From Sulfurospirillaceae bacterium (lineage in GTDB: Bacteria; Campylobacterota; Campylobacteria; Campylobacterales; Sulfurospirillaceae): a stretch of 9,405 nucleotides of DNA. This document shows positions 1 to 5,555 of this stretch, piece by piece. The position numbers and the translations under genes were made by a program. Under the pieces are notes generated by a model. That model had not been told where the DNA came from. It was given only the letters and a program-made list of their open reading frames with translations, and made no database searches. Location: positions 1 to 9,405 of the forward strand of contig JAQWCT010000090.1 of assembly GCA_028705785.1 (NCBI GenBank). Reading direction: 5' to 3'. The stretch's first letter is position 1, and the number at the start of each line of letters is the position of its first letter.

Positions 1-173
1 ATAATGTGGTTGGCTTCTTAGTCGTAGCCTTGTTTATTACCCATGTATATATGTCCATGTTCGCTATTAAAGGAGCAGTACATAGTATCTTAGATGGTCA
101 TATGGAAGAAGAAGAGGTAAGAATCTTACATAGTTCTTGGTATAAAAAGCTCAAAGACCAAGGTAAGGTTTAA
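1..173 (+). CDS. fdhC: Formate dehydrogenase cytochrome b subunit, C-terminal end (partial)
   Basis: Only the last 56 codons are in the window; the frame opens at base 3 and stops at TAA 171-173. The visible peptide has a hydrophobic stretch (NVVGFLVVALFITHVYMSMF) followed by FAIKGAVHSILDGHMEEEE and a basic tail ending in KDQGKV. This is the usual end of the gamma subunit of respiratory formate dehydrogenase: the last membrane helix with a conserved His, then a short cytoplasmic tail with an AxKG..xSxxDGxxxEEE pattern. The protein would anchor an FdhAB complex and pass electrons through haem b to menaquinone. It belongs to a different locus from the fdhC that begins at 9030, so the genome has at least two such subunits. 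A related cytochrome b (for example a hydrogenase subunit) is possible, but the DGxxxEEE tail favours FdhC. Confidence 0.8.
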   Translation, partial: NVVGFLVVALFITHVYMSMFAIKGAVHSILDGHMEEEEVRILHSSWYKKLKDQGKV

Positions 174-191
174 TTCTTTACATGTAAGGCT

Positions 192-229
192 TGAAAGGGC
201 GAAAAATAGCGCCCTTTCACTCTTTTTAT
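192..229 (+). terminator. Intrinsic terminator after the first fdhC
   Basis: A perfect 10-bp stem (TGAAAGGGCG at 192-201 with CGCCCTTTCA at 210-219) has an 8-base loop and is followed by CTCTTTTTA. It lies 18 bases after the fdhC stop. The T-run overlaps the last codon of the convergent araC-1 gene. Only the plus-strand side carries a T-run, so it mainly ends the fdh transcript. Confidence 0.88.
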
Positions 230-1068
230 GCAGTTGTTTTGCGATAAGCTAGCGGGGTTAATCCTGTCTCTCGTTTAAAAAATCGGCTAAAATAAGCCGT
301 ATCTACAAAGCCTAGTTGTGCACAAATTTCACCAGCGTTCATATTGGTATAGCTTAAGAGGCGTTTAGCTTCGATGATAGTTTTTGAACGAATATAATCA
401 CCGCAGGGGAGGCCTGTATACTCTTTAACGACATGATTAAGAACTTTGATGGGGATACGCAATTTTTTAGCGTACTCTGATGGCGTAGTGATTTTGTGGT
501 TATTGTTTTCCATCAGTTGATTGAGAGATGAAAAATGGCTTGTTTGAATAGGTTCATTCACGATATTAGGCAAGAGTCTTTGTACATTAATAAGTAAAAG
601 TTTTAAAAGATTAGCCAAAGAGGACTGTTTGAGTAATTTTTCGGTATAAAACTCTTCATGTAAAGAATTAAGAATTGTTGTAAGGATGGTATATTGTGGT
701 TCATCGACTAATATTGAATCAAAATTGAAAATGGAGAGATTTTCAAAAAAAGCTGTTTCTTCAAAGATAGAAAGATCAAATCGTAATAAATAACAACTAA
801 ATTCACCGCTCACAAGAGGTAAATGGATTTGAGAAGGGGACATAAGGTACAAAGCGCCCTTTTGTATGACATTGTCTTTAAAGTCAATCATCATAGTGCC
901 AGCACCTTTGGTCACAAAAATAAATTCATAAAAAGGGTGTCTATGTAAAGGTTGCATTGGAGAGGGTTTTGAGGTAGGCAGAAATTTTGTTTCTCTAATA
1001 AAAAAATTATGTTCTGCACATAGATTATCAGGGTCCATATTGGGAATAAATTTTATAATTTCGTTCAT
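226..1068 (-). CDS. AraC-family transcriptional regulator (araC-1)
   Basis: A 280-residue protein with a full AraC/XylS layout. The N-terminal cupin-like sensing domain carries HRH at 42-44 followed by FYEFIFV, and SPSQIH at 77-82. A helical linker spans about 125-185. The C-terminal double helix-turn-helix spans about 196-275, and its second recognition helix region reads DTAYFSRFFKR at 256-266. The ligand cannot be told from sequence; the cupin fold often binds small organic effectors. The start ATG (1066-1068) has only a weak AAGAG-like site upstream. A TATAAT -10 and a perfect 14-bp inverted repeat lie upstream of it, which suggests autoregulation. It is a close paralogue of the regulator at 3085-3906, with about 46 of 79 identical residues across the DNA-binding domain when aligned by eye. 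It is the last minus-strand gene in the cassette and converges on the first fdhC. Confidence 0.92.
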   Translation of the reverse strand: MNEIIKFIPNMDPDNLCAEHNFFIRETKFLPTSKPSPMQPLHRHPFYEFIFVTKGAGTMMIDFKDNVIQKGALYLMSPSQIHLPLVSGEFSCYLLRFDLSIFEETAFFENLSIFNFDSILVDEPQYTILTTILNSLHEEFYTEKLLKQSSLANLLKLLLINVQRLLPNIVNEPIQTSHFSSLNQLMENNNHKITTPSEYAKKLRIPIKVLNHVVKEYTGLPCGDYIRSKTIIEAKRLLSYTNMNAGEICAQLGFVDTAYFSRFFKRETGLTPLAYRKTTA

Positions 1069-1104
1069 GATTGGACTCTTTTATGATTGAAATATAGAAC
1101 TTGT

Positions 1105-1163
1105 ATTATAACAAAGATTGTACGATTGAGAAAATATGAAAAACGCAACCGTACAATCTTTGT
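1105..1163 (-). promoter_or_regulatory. araC-1 promoter with paired inverted 14-bp operator
   Basis: On the minus strand a TATAAT (+ strand 1105-1110) lies 36 bases upstream of the araC-1 ATG. Directly upstream of it is one arm of a perfect inverted repeat: ACAAAGATTGTACG at 1111-1124 and CGTACAATCTTTGT at 1150-1163, separated by 25 bases. There is no good -35 at the normal distance. The near arm occupies the -10/-35 spacer and the far arm lies 39 bp away centre to centre, which fits a dimer or looping operator. A hairpin in RNA is an alternative, but no T-run follows it. Confidence 0.6.
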
Positions 1164-1197
1164 AAAAGTGATCAGATATGAATAGCTTTAAAATGAA

Positions 1198-1232
1198 TGA
1201 GAAGGTGCGCTTGGCGGCAAAGCACCTTCTCA
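1198..1232 (-). terminator. Probable terminator after yceI
   Basis: A perfect 11-bp stem (TGAGAAGGTGC at 1198-1208 with GCACCTTCTCA at 1222-1232) lies 15 bases after the yceI-family stop codon on the minus strand. The following minus-strand bases (TTCATTTTAAA) give only a broken T-run, so termination may be incomplete and some readthrough into araC-1 is possible. Confidence 0.6.
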
Positions 1233-1247
1233 ATGTCTGGAAAGGTA

Positions 1248-1730
1248 TTATTTTTTAATATCGTATTTAACAGTTACTTCATCACCCGATTTGATAGCCC
1301 CAAACATAACTGATGGTATCTCTAGGTTAAAATCTGTCATTTTAACTTTGAAGCTACCCGCAACATGGTCTAGTTTAAGAATTTCAGGTGTTAGCGTCTC
1401 AACTCTTTCCTTATCAAGCACTTTAAATACGCCTTTAATGGTTCCATTGTCATTGTGTTCTTTTAATGAAAAAGTAATGACATTATTGCGATCAATTTTA
1501 AGTGTATCGTATGCTTTTTCATCTAATCCTTCATCGCCACTTTTAAGCGTTTTGATTTGGACACCAGCATCTAATTTTGTTATTTTCTGACCATCGTTTT
1601 CAAATTTGACATCCATCGTCTTGGAAACCATTTTCCAATCATGCAATGTGGAAGTTCCATGAATTTCAATGCTACTGTCTGCAAATGATAGTCCTGATAA
1701 AATCAATAAACTACAAATAAGCTTTTTCAA
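1248..1730 (-). CDS. YceI-family periplasmic protein
   Basis: A 160-residue protein with a Sec signal peptide (MKKLICSLLILSGLSFA, probable cleavage after Ala17). The mature part is one YceI domain: GTSTLHDW at 25-32, the central segment TLKSGDEGLDEKAYDTLK at 61-78, and the family-typical end MFGAIKSGDEVTVKYDI at 142-158. YceI proteins form a lipocalin-like barrel that in known members binds a polyisoprenoid or other hydrophobic ligand; the ligand here is unknown. The reading frame begins with TTG (minus strand of 1728-1730), preceded by AAGGA six bases away, and no in-frame ATG fits better. It lies 16 bp after the barrel gene and is very likely co-transcribed with it. The pair would place an outer-membrane protein and a periplasmic lipid- or ligand-binding protein in one unit. 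Confidence 0.9.
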   Translation of the reverse strand: MKKLICSLLILSGLSFADSSIEIHGTSTLHDWKMVSKTMDVKFENDGQKITKLDAGVQIKTLKSGDEGLDEKAYDTLKIDRNNVITFSLKEHNDNGTIKGVFKVLDKERVETLTPEILKLDHVAGSFKVKMTDFNLEIPSVMFGAIKSGDEVTVKYDIKK

Positions 1731-1746
1731 GATATGTCCTTGTTAA

Positions 1747-2991
1747 TTAAAAGGTTAACGCTGTAGAGATCATATAACCTTTGAAATCTGCGGTACCACC
1801 AACAAATGATGAGTTATTAGTACGCTCATGGTCAATGTATTCAAGTTTAGCGACAGCATTTTTAGAAAGGAACCAACCAAGACCTACTTGCCATTGAGTC
1901 ATCTCTGCATCACCTAAATCATTGGTTGCTTCTTTATAGTCGAGCTTTGCTTTTTCATAGCGTGCAGCAGCATAGAATTTATCATTATGAAATCTTTGAA
2001 CCAAATCTACAGCGTAATGGTTCATTGCCATATCAACACCTTTAGCATCTGCTCCATCTGCAATTTCGAACATAGCGTAGAGTTCAGTATCTTGGTATCG
2101 TGTGAAAAAGTTAGTTTTAGACACAGTTAAATCAGAAAATCCTGAAAGGGCATTCCATAAAGCACCAAAATCCGTATCTGTACCATCATCAAAAATTTTA
2201 CGAGAAGGCGTACCTGCTTTGTCACCACTGTAAAGGCTTGACCCTTTATTTGTTCCATGTACAGTGTATACTGATTCAGTAAGTCTCACACGAAGGTCAT
2301 CATTGATTTGACTATCAAATCCAATTTTTCCATATAAACCTGGACGATTTGAGCTACCACTTGTTGAATTTCTATCAACAGCTGTAACATCATCAGGATT
2401 TACTTGTCCATTGGTGATACCAACCATGACAAATGTATTGGCAGGTAAGCGATATAAAACCTCGATATGTGGAGCTTGCATATAAGCTTCTACACCCATA
2501 TTATGGATAAAAGGATTTCTCATAACATCAGCATTATCAGTTCTTCTAAATTGATCATCACCAAAGTTGATATCATCAACACCTACTTTAATCGTTGCAT
2601 TTTGCATAAAATCAGATGCAAACCCTGGAACAATAAAGTCTAAGTTATCGATAGTCGCATAACCACCTTTAACATAGGTTTCATTGTGGTGGTGAGAAGA
2701 GAACATTGTTTCGAGTTTAACATTAAAGCCACTCATCACTTTTGCATTAACATCAAAGTTAGCCGTAGGGAGTGACAAGCCTGGTTGAAGTGTTACTTCA
2801 CCTGTTTTACCAAAGAGATCATAATTTTGATCAAGCCCCTGATAGTTAAAAGTTAAATCTGCATTCCATCCTATAGTTGGTGCAGTAAATACTGAAGTGT
2901 CCTTTGCTGGTTCAAATGTTTGAACGATTTTTGCACTCGCCAAAGTGCCACATACCACTGTACTTAAAAGTACGATAGCGATTTTTTTCAT
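1747..2991 (-). CDS. Outer-membrane beta-barrel protein, porin-like
   Basis: A 414-residue protein with a clear signal peptide (MKKIAIVLLSTVVCGTLASA, cleavage before Lys21). The remainder shows alternating hydrophobic/polar strands rich in Tyr, Phe and Asn, for example around 84-97, 110-140, 155-195, 335-350 and 369-385, and it ends in Phe (STALTF), the usual C-terminal barrel signature. This pattern and length fit a 14-18-strand porin. I do not recognise a specific family or substrate. A His-rich turn (SSHHHNET, 98-105) falls in what is probably a loop. The start is well supported: AGGAGG lies eight bases before the ATG. It is the first gene of a two-gene unit with the YceI-family gene and follows araC-2 by 93 bp, with a repeated motif in that gap. 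An autotransporter is unlikely because no passenger domain is present. Confidence 0.8.
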   Translation of the reverse strand: MKKIAIVLLSTVVCGTLASAKIVQTFEPAKDTSVFTAPTIGWNADLTFNYQGLDQNYDLFGKTGEVTLQPGLSLPTANFDVNAKVMSGFNVKLETMFSSHHHNETYVKGGYATIDNLDFIVPGFASDFMQNATIKVGVDDINFGDDQFRRTDNADVMRNPFIHNMGVEAYMQAPHIEVLYRLPANTFVMVGITNGQVNPDDVTAVDRNSTSGSSNRPGLYGKIGFDSQINDDLRVRLTESVYTVHGTNKGSSLYSGDKAGTPSRKIFDDGTDTDFGALWNALSGFSDLTVSKTNFFTRYQDTELYAMFEIADGADAKGVDMAMNHYAVDLVQRFHNDKFYAAARYEKAKLDYKEATNDLGDAEMTQWQVGLGWFLSKNAVAKLEYIDHERTNNSSFVGGTADFKGYMISTALTF

Positions 2992-3027
2992 ATTGAATTC
3001 CTCCTGATATTTATAAATTCAAGCTGA

Positions 3028-3090
3028 ATTGTATCAGTTAGTAAAAAATTATAAAATGGATTTTAGTGACAAAAAATTGTACTTTTAAGA
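3028..3090 (-). promoter_or_regulatory. Barrel-gene promoter region with repeated 30-bp element, copy 1
   Basis: The element at 3061-3090 reads TTTTnGTGAC, eight variable bases, then GTACTTTTArGA on the plus strand. It matches the copy at 4059-4088 at 23 of 30 positions by eye. On the minus strand it lies 70-99 bases before the barrel ATG and overlaps the last codons of araC-2. Candidate -10 boxes on the minus strand are TATAAT (3048-3053) and TACAAT (3028-3033), neither with a good -35. With the first of these the element would cover the -35 region, which is the usual place for an AraC-type activator. Confidence 0.5.
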
Positions 3091-3906
3091 CAAACTATCT
3101 CTAAAGCCTTTAGGAGATAAGCCTACTTCTCTTTTAAAGAAACGGCTAAAATAAGCAGTATCCATAAATCCTAGATGATAAGCAATTTCGTTGCAGGTCA
3201 TGGTGTCATATTTCAGAAGCCTTTGTGCTTCATTGATGGTTTTTATACGAATATATTCACTTACATTTTGTCCAGTAACTTCTTTTACAGCTTGGTTGAG
3301 AAGTTTTGTACTCGTCTTAAGTTTTCGTGCATAACAAGCTGATTGAGCTATCTTGTGGTTATTCTTTTGCATTAATTCACTAAGTCTAGAAAAGAGCTCA
3401 TTGTTGGTATAGGCAACTTTTTCTACGGGTAATGTTCGTTGTATATAGATTAAAAGAATTTGCAACAAACTACTGATAGTACAATTTTTTAGGGATTTTG
3501 AAGTGTTATATTCTTCTTCAAGAGAGAGAAAAGTATTTTCTATCATGGCAAGCTCATCACCCTCTATATGTACTAAATCAAAATTAAAAACAGACATATG
3601 TTTAAGAAAAGAGTTTTGAGCAAACATGGAAAGATTGAATTTTAGTAAATAACCTTTAAGCTTATTCATATGTTCCCATCCGTGAATACGACCAGGAGAA
3701 ACTAAAAAAAGTAACTTCTCATTGATATGATAATCATAGCAATCCATATGAAATGTTCCCTCTCCATCAAGGATGAAAAAAAGCTCATAGCAAGAATGCT
3801 TATGTCTTGGAACAGGGGATGAAAAATCAATTTTTTGAACTCTGAATATTTCTTCTTCAAAGTTGTACATTAAGTCTGAGTGCGTAGGAATGGTCATGTG
3901 ATTCAT
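3085..3906 (-). CDS. AraC-family transcriptional regulator (araC-2)
   Basis: A 273-residue AraC/XylS protein. The N-terminal cupin-like domain has HKH at 35-37, YELFFIL at 40-46 and SPGRIH at 70-75. A helical segment (about 115-160) ends in IQRTLP. The C-terminal double helix-turn-helix spans about 190-270, with DTAYFSRFFKRE at 249-260 identical to the same stretch of araC-1. The sensing domains are also alignable (shared FNFD and LLIxxQRxLP), so the two genes derive from one ancestor. The ATG at 3904-3906 has AAAGAG touching it, which is too close. The in-frame ATG at 3895-3897 (Met4) has better spacing and may be the real start. The gene lies upstream of the barrel/yceI pair in the same direction and is divergent from the second fdh operon, so both are plausible targets. 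The effector is unknown. Confidence 0.92.
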   Translation of the reverse strand: MNHMTIPTHSDLMYNFEEEIFRVQKIDFSSPVPRHKHSCYELFFILDGEGTFHMDCYDYHINEKLLFLVSPGRIHGWEHMNKLKGYLLKFNLSMFAQNSFLKHMSVFNFDLVHIEGDELAMIENTFLSLEEEYNTSKSLKNCTISSLLQILLIYIQRTLPVEKVAYTNNELFSRLSELMQKNNHKIAQSACYARKLKTSTKLLNQAVKEVTGQNVSEYIRIKTINEAQRLLKYDTMTCNEIAYHLGFMDTAYFSRFFKREVGLSPKGFRDSLS

Positions 3907-4025
3907 CTCTTTATTACTAATTTAAAATATCAATCCTTTTATTTAAAATGAGAATAATATTTTCGTCAATTTTGAACATGTCAATGTCTTATAAATCTTA
4001 ATGTATTCAAATATTTACACTGAAG

Positions 4026-4088
4026 ATTATACACTATACAATAAGGCATTAAATTGTGTTTTCGTGACTTATTATGGTACTTTTAGGA
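4026..4088 (-). promoter_or_regulatory. araC-2 promoter region with repeated 30-bp element, copy 2
   Basis: The element at 4059-4088 has the same fixed parts as copy 1 (TTTTnGTGAC, N8, GTACTTTTArGA) and the same orientation relative to the downstream minus-strand gene. A TATAAT on the minus strand at 4026-4031 is a plausible -10, again without a good -35, leaving a leader of roughly 110 bases before araC-2. This geometry suits activator-dependent transcription, possibly by one of the two local AraC-type regulators. Confidence 0.45.
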
Positions 4089-4197
4089 TTTTAGCTTAAT
4101 AATATCGCTTAAGTTTTCTTGCAATATCATGTGTTTTGCTTGTATTTATTTCGTCATATTGATATAAATAATAAAAATAAATGATGATATTTGTATG

Positions 4198-4237
4198 TTT
4201 ACATGTAAAGAGGTTAAGGAATTTTTAAAGACCTCTT
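4198..4237. repeat. Palindrome TTTACATGTAAA followed by a 7-bp hairpin
   Basis: The 12-bp perfect palindrome at 4198-4209 overlaps the left arm of AAGAGGT (4208-4214), which pairs with ACCTCTT (4231-4237) across a 16-base loop. No T-run follows on either strand, so it is not a standard terminator. The palindrome core TTACATGTAA also occurs at 178-187, just after the first fdhC, again directly before a hairpin. Confidence 0.4.
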
Positions 4238-4377
4238 AACTATACTACTTTCCAACAACAGACCCCCATCAAAGCAATATGCAAAAAATGCACATTTAAG
4301 CTAACTTTAAGTTATTGAACTACTCTATTTCCCCAATTCCTACCTAAGCTCACATATGGTACATTTTCTAAAATTTG

Positions 4378-4393
4378 GTAAACAATCGTTTAC
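4378..4393. repeat. Short inverted repeat GTAAAC-N4-GTTTAC upstream of the fdh promoter
   Basis: Perfect 6-bp arms are separated by AATC, about 65 bp upstream of the predicted fdh -35. The symmetric half-site form fits a dimeric regulator site, but the arms are short. Confidence 0.35.
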
Positions 4394-4458
4394 TGATTGA
4401 AGATTAGACCCTTTAAATAACGGATTTATTCGGAGTATTCTCGCTGTAAGGGGATGTC

Positions 4459-4486
4459 TTGAAAGCGGACAAAATTGGTCTATAAT
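4459..4486 (+). promoter_or_regulatory. Probable sigma70 promoter of the second fdh operon
   Basis: TTGAAA (4459-4464) and TATAAT (4481-4486) are separated by 16 bases. The predicted start is near 4493, giving a leader of about 25 bases with AAGGA at 4505-4509 before the fdhM ATG. It is the best match to a consensus promoter in the intergenic region. Confidence 0.65.
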
Positions 4487-4517
4487 GTTTGACTTTGAGT
4501 AAAAAAGGAACACCTTG

Positions 4518-5258
4518 ATGAATCGTGAATCGGTTAATAACGCAAGATCTCTCTATTATGGTTTTTTGAGCAAAATGTTTGTTTTTACCACAAGCATTGA
4601 GCGCTATAAGGGCGTTATCGAAGCTTTAGATGTGATGATTGAAAATCCCATTGATGAAAATTCAGGTGAAGCTTTGCGTGAGATTAAGGAGTTTATGGTT
4701 TCTTTAGGCGAAGCTGCCATGATTCAAGAGTACGATGACATCTTTCATAATCCAAGATTTCCCGTAGTTCGCAATACGGCTTCTTACTACGATGAAGGTG
4801 TTGAAAGTGGACATAAACGCGTTGAGGTTATCAACTTTTTAGCGAAAACAAAAATCAGAAGAGATGAAGAAAATTACAAAGAAAATGAAGATAGTGTAGG
4901 ATTTATTTTTACCTTTATGCACGAGCTTGTTGCTTTAATTGTTGAGGGAAACAAAGAGTACGAAACGCTTCAACATTGTATGTTTACAGAAGTTATCAAC
5001 CCCTTTATTGATGAATTTATCGTCCTTGTTTATGAGCATAAAATGGCAAAAATTTACAAGTCTGTGACTATCGTACTTAATGCCTTTATAGCATTTGAAC
5101 GCATGTACTTTGAGGTGGCCAAGCCACCATTAAAAGAGAAAAAAAGAACCCAAAAGCCTGTTGAACCTATCTCACCAGCGGAGGCGAGAAGACGCGCTGA
5201 AAATAAAGCCAAAAAAGCCGCAGGACTTGAGGCAAAAGTAGAACGCGCGACACGGTAA
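4518..5258 (+). CDS. fdhM: TorD-family chaperone for formate dehydrogenase (FdhM-like)
   Basis: A 246-residue, mostly helical cytoplasmic protein of the TorD/NarJ family. The signature EYDDIFHNP is at 71-79, followed by RNTASYYDEG at 85-94, the position of the usual ASxY element. Helices continue to about residue 200. TorD-type chaperones bind the twin-arginine signal of their partner molybdoenzyme, hold it until cofactor insertion is complete, and release it to the Tat system. FdhM does this for FdhA in Campylobacter jejuni, and the same gene position before a small Tat protein and fdhA supports this role here. Residues about 203-246 form an unusual Lys/Arg/Ala-rich tail (PPLKEKKRTQKP then AEARRRAENKAKKAA) beyond the normal fold. 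ATG 4518 is preferred over the adjacent TTG 4515 because AAGGA lies eight bases before it. A strong promoter precedes it. Confidence 0.88.
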   Translation: MNRESVNNARSLYYGFLSKMFVFTTSIERYKGVIEALDVMIENPIDENSGEALREIKEFMVSLGEAAMIQEYDDIFHNPRFPVVRNTASYYDEGVESGHKRVEVINFLAKTKIRRDEENYKENEDSVGFIFTFMHELVALIVEGNKEYETLQHCMFTEVINPFIDEFIVLVYEHKMAKIYKSVTIVLNAFIAFERMYFEVAKPPLKEKKRTQKPVEPISPAEARRRAENKAKKAAGLEAKVERATR

Positions 5259-5264
5259 TCTTTG

Positions 5265-5308
5265 AAGAGATTACCAAAGAGAAATGTTTTTTTCTTTGGC
5301 AATCTCTT
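5265..5308 (+). repeat. Near-perfect 16-bp hairpin between fdhM and the small Tat gene
   Basis: AAGAGATTACCAAAGA (5265-5280) pairs with TCTTTGGCAATCTCTT (5293-5308) at 15 of 16 positions around a 12-base loop. The following bases (GCGAAAGGGA) contain no T-run, so this is not an ordinary terminator. It starts six bases after the fdhM stop and ends 18 bases before the AAGGAGGT of the next gene. A likely role is mRNA processing or stability, letting fdhA be expressed more than its chaperone; partial attenuation is an alternative. Confidence 0.65.
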
Positions 5309-5339
5309 GCGAAAGGGATTAACTATAAGGAGGTGCCTT

Positions 5340-5537
5340 ATGAATGAAAGCAGACGCGGCTTTGTTAAAAAAGCTGCCATTGTTGGTGCTGTTACTGCCG
5401 TTGGCGTAGTGGCTGCACAAGCAGGTGCTAAAGGTTCAAACAGTTCGAATGGCGTTGTTATAGGAAAGTCTAAAAAGACTGAGATTACCTATAAGAAAAC
5501 TCAAGCATGGGAAGATTTTTATAAATCTGCTATGTAA
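5340..5537 (+). CDS. Small twin-arginine protein of formate dehydrogenase loci
   Basis: A 65-residue protein that begins MNESRRGFVKKAAIVGAVTAVGVVAAQAGA. It has a classic Tat signal (S-R-R-x-F-x-K, residues 4-10), a hydrophobic core to about residue 27, and then a short polar remainder with KKTEITYKKTQAWEDFYKSAM. It matches the known family of small Tat-targeted proteins found next to fdhA (TIGRFAM formate dehydrogenase region TAT target), whose role is not firmly established. The ATG at 5340 is chosen because AAGGAGGT (5327-5334) lies five bases before it; the frame stays open further upstream but only through the hairpin. It is followed 18 bp later by fdhA. It may remain anchored by its uncleaved signal or travel with the FdhAB complex; this is inference. 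Confidence 0.85.
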   Translation: MNESRRGFVKKAAIVGAVTAVGVVAAQAGAKGSNSSNGVVIGKSKKTEITYKKTQAWEDFYKSAM

Positions 5538-5555
5538 GAAAATGGAGGCATAAGC

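Larger units (their letters stand above)
3907..4517. other. 611-bp AT-rich intergenic region between araC-2 and the fdh operon
   Basis: I see no credible gene here. It holds the araC-2 promoter region, a second copy of the 30-bp element (4059-4088), and a GTCAAT direct repeat (3965-3970 and 3980-3985). It also holds a 12-bp palindrome TTTACATGTAAA (4198-4209), a hairpin AAGAGGT/ACCTCTT (4208-4214 and 4231-4237), TTTAAGyTA repeated at an 11-bp step (4295-4303 and 4306-4314) and GTAAAC-N4-GTTTAC (4378-4393). The fdh promoter follows at 4459-4486. The length and number of repeats suggest a complex control region, though some short repeats are expected by chance in AT-rich DNA. Confidence 0.6.

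Noticed and set aside
1291..1590. Plus-strand open frame opposite the YceI gene.
   Set aside because: No ribosome binding site or recognisable protein; it lies wholly inside a well-supported gene on the other strand.
3972..3984. FNR-like site TTGA-N5-TCAA.
   Set aside because: The spacer is one base short of the TTGAT-N4-ATCAA form and the inner bases do not fit; such short matches are common in AT-rich DNA.
4208..4240. Terminator in the intergenic region.
   Set aside because: The stem is only 7 bp with a 16-base loop, there is no T-run on either strand, and no gene ends nearby.
4431..4517. Molybdenum-cofactor-type riboswitch or other leader RNA before fdhM.
   Set aside because: The predicted transcript leader is only about 25 bases and the slightly GC-richer stretch before it forms only a 4-bp stem.
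5262..5339. A longer N-terminus for the small Tat protein.
   Set aside because: The extension is read through the hairpin; ATG 5340 has an ideal AAGGAGGT and places the twin arginines near the N-terminus.
5054..5380. Minus-strand open frame across the end of fdhM and the hairpin.
   Set aside because: It is antisense to a clear operon, has low-complexity composition and no start signals.
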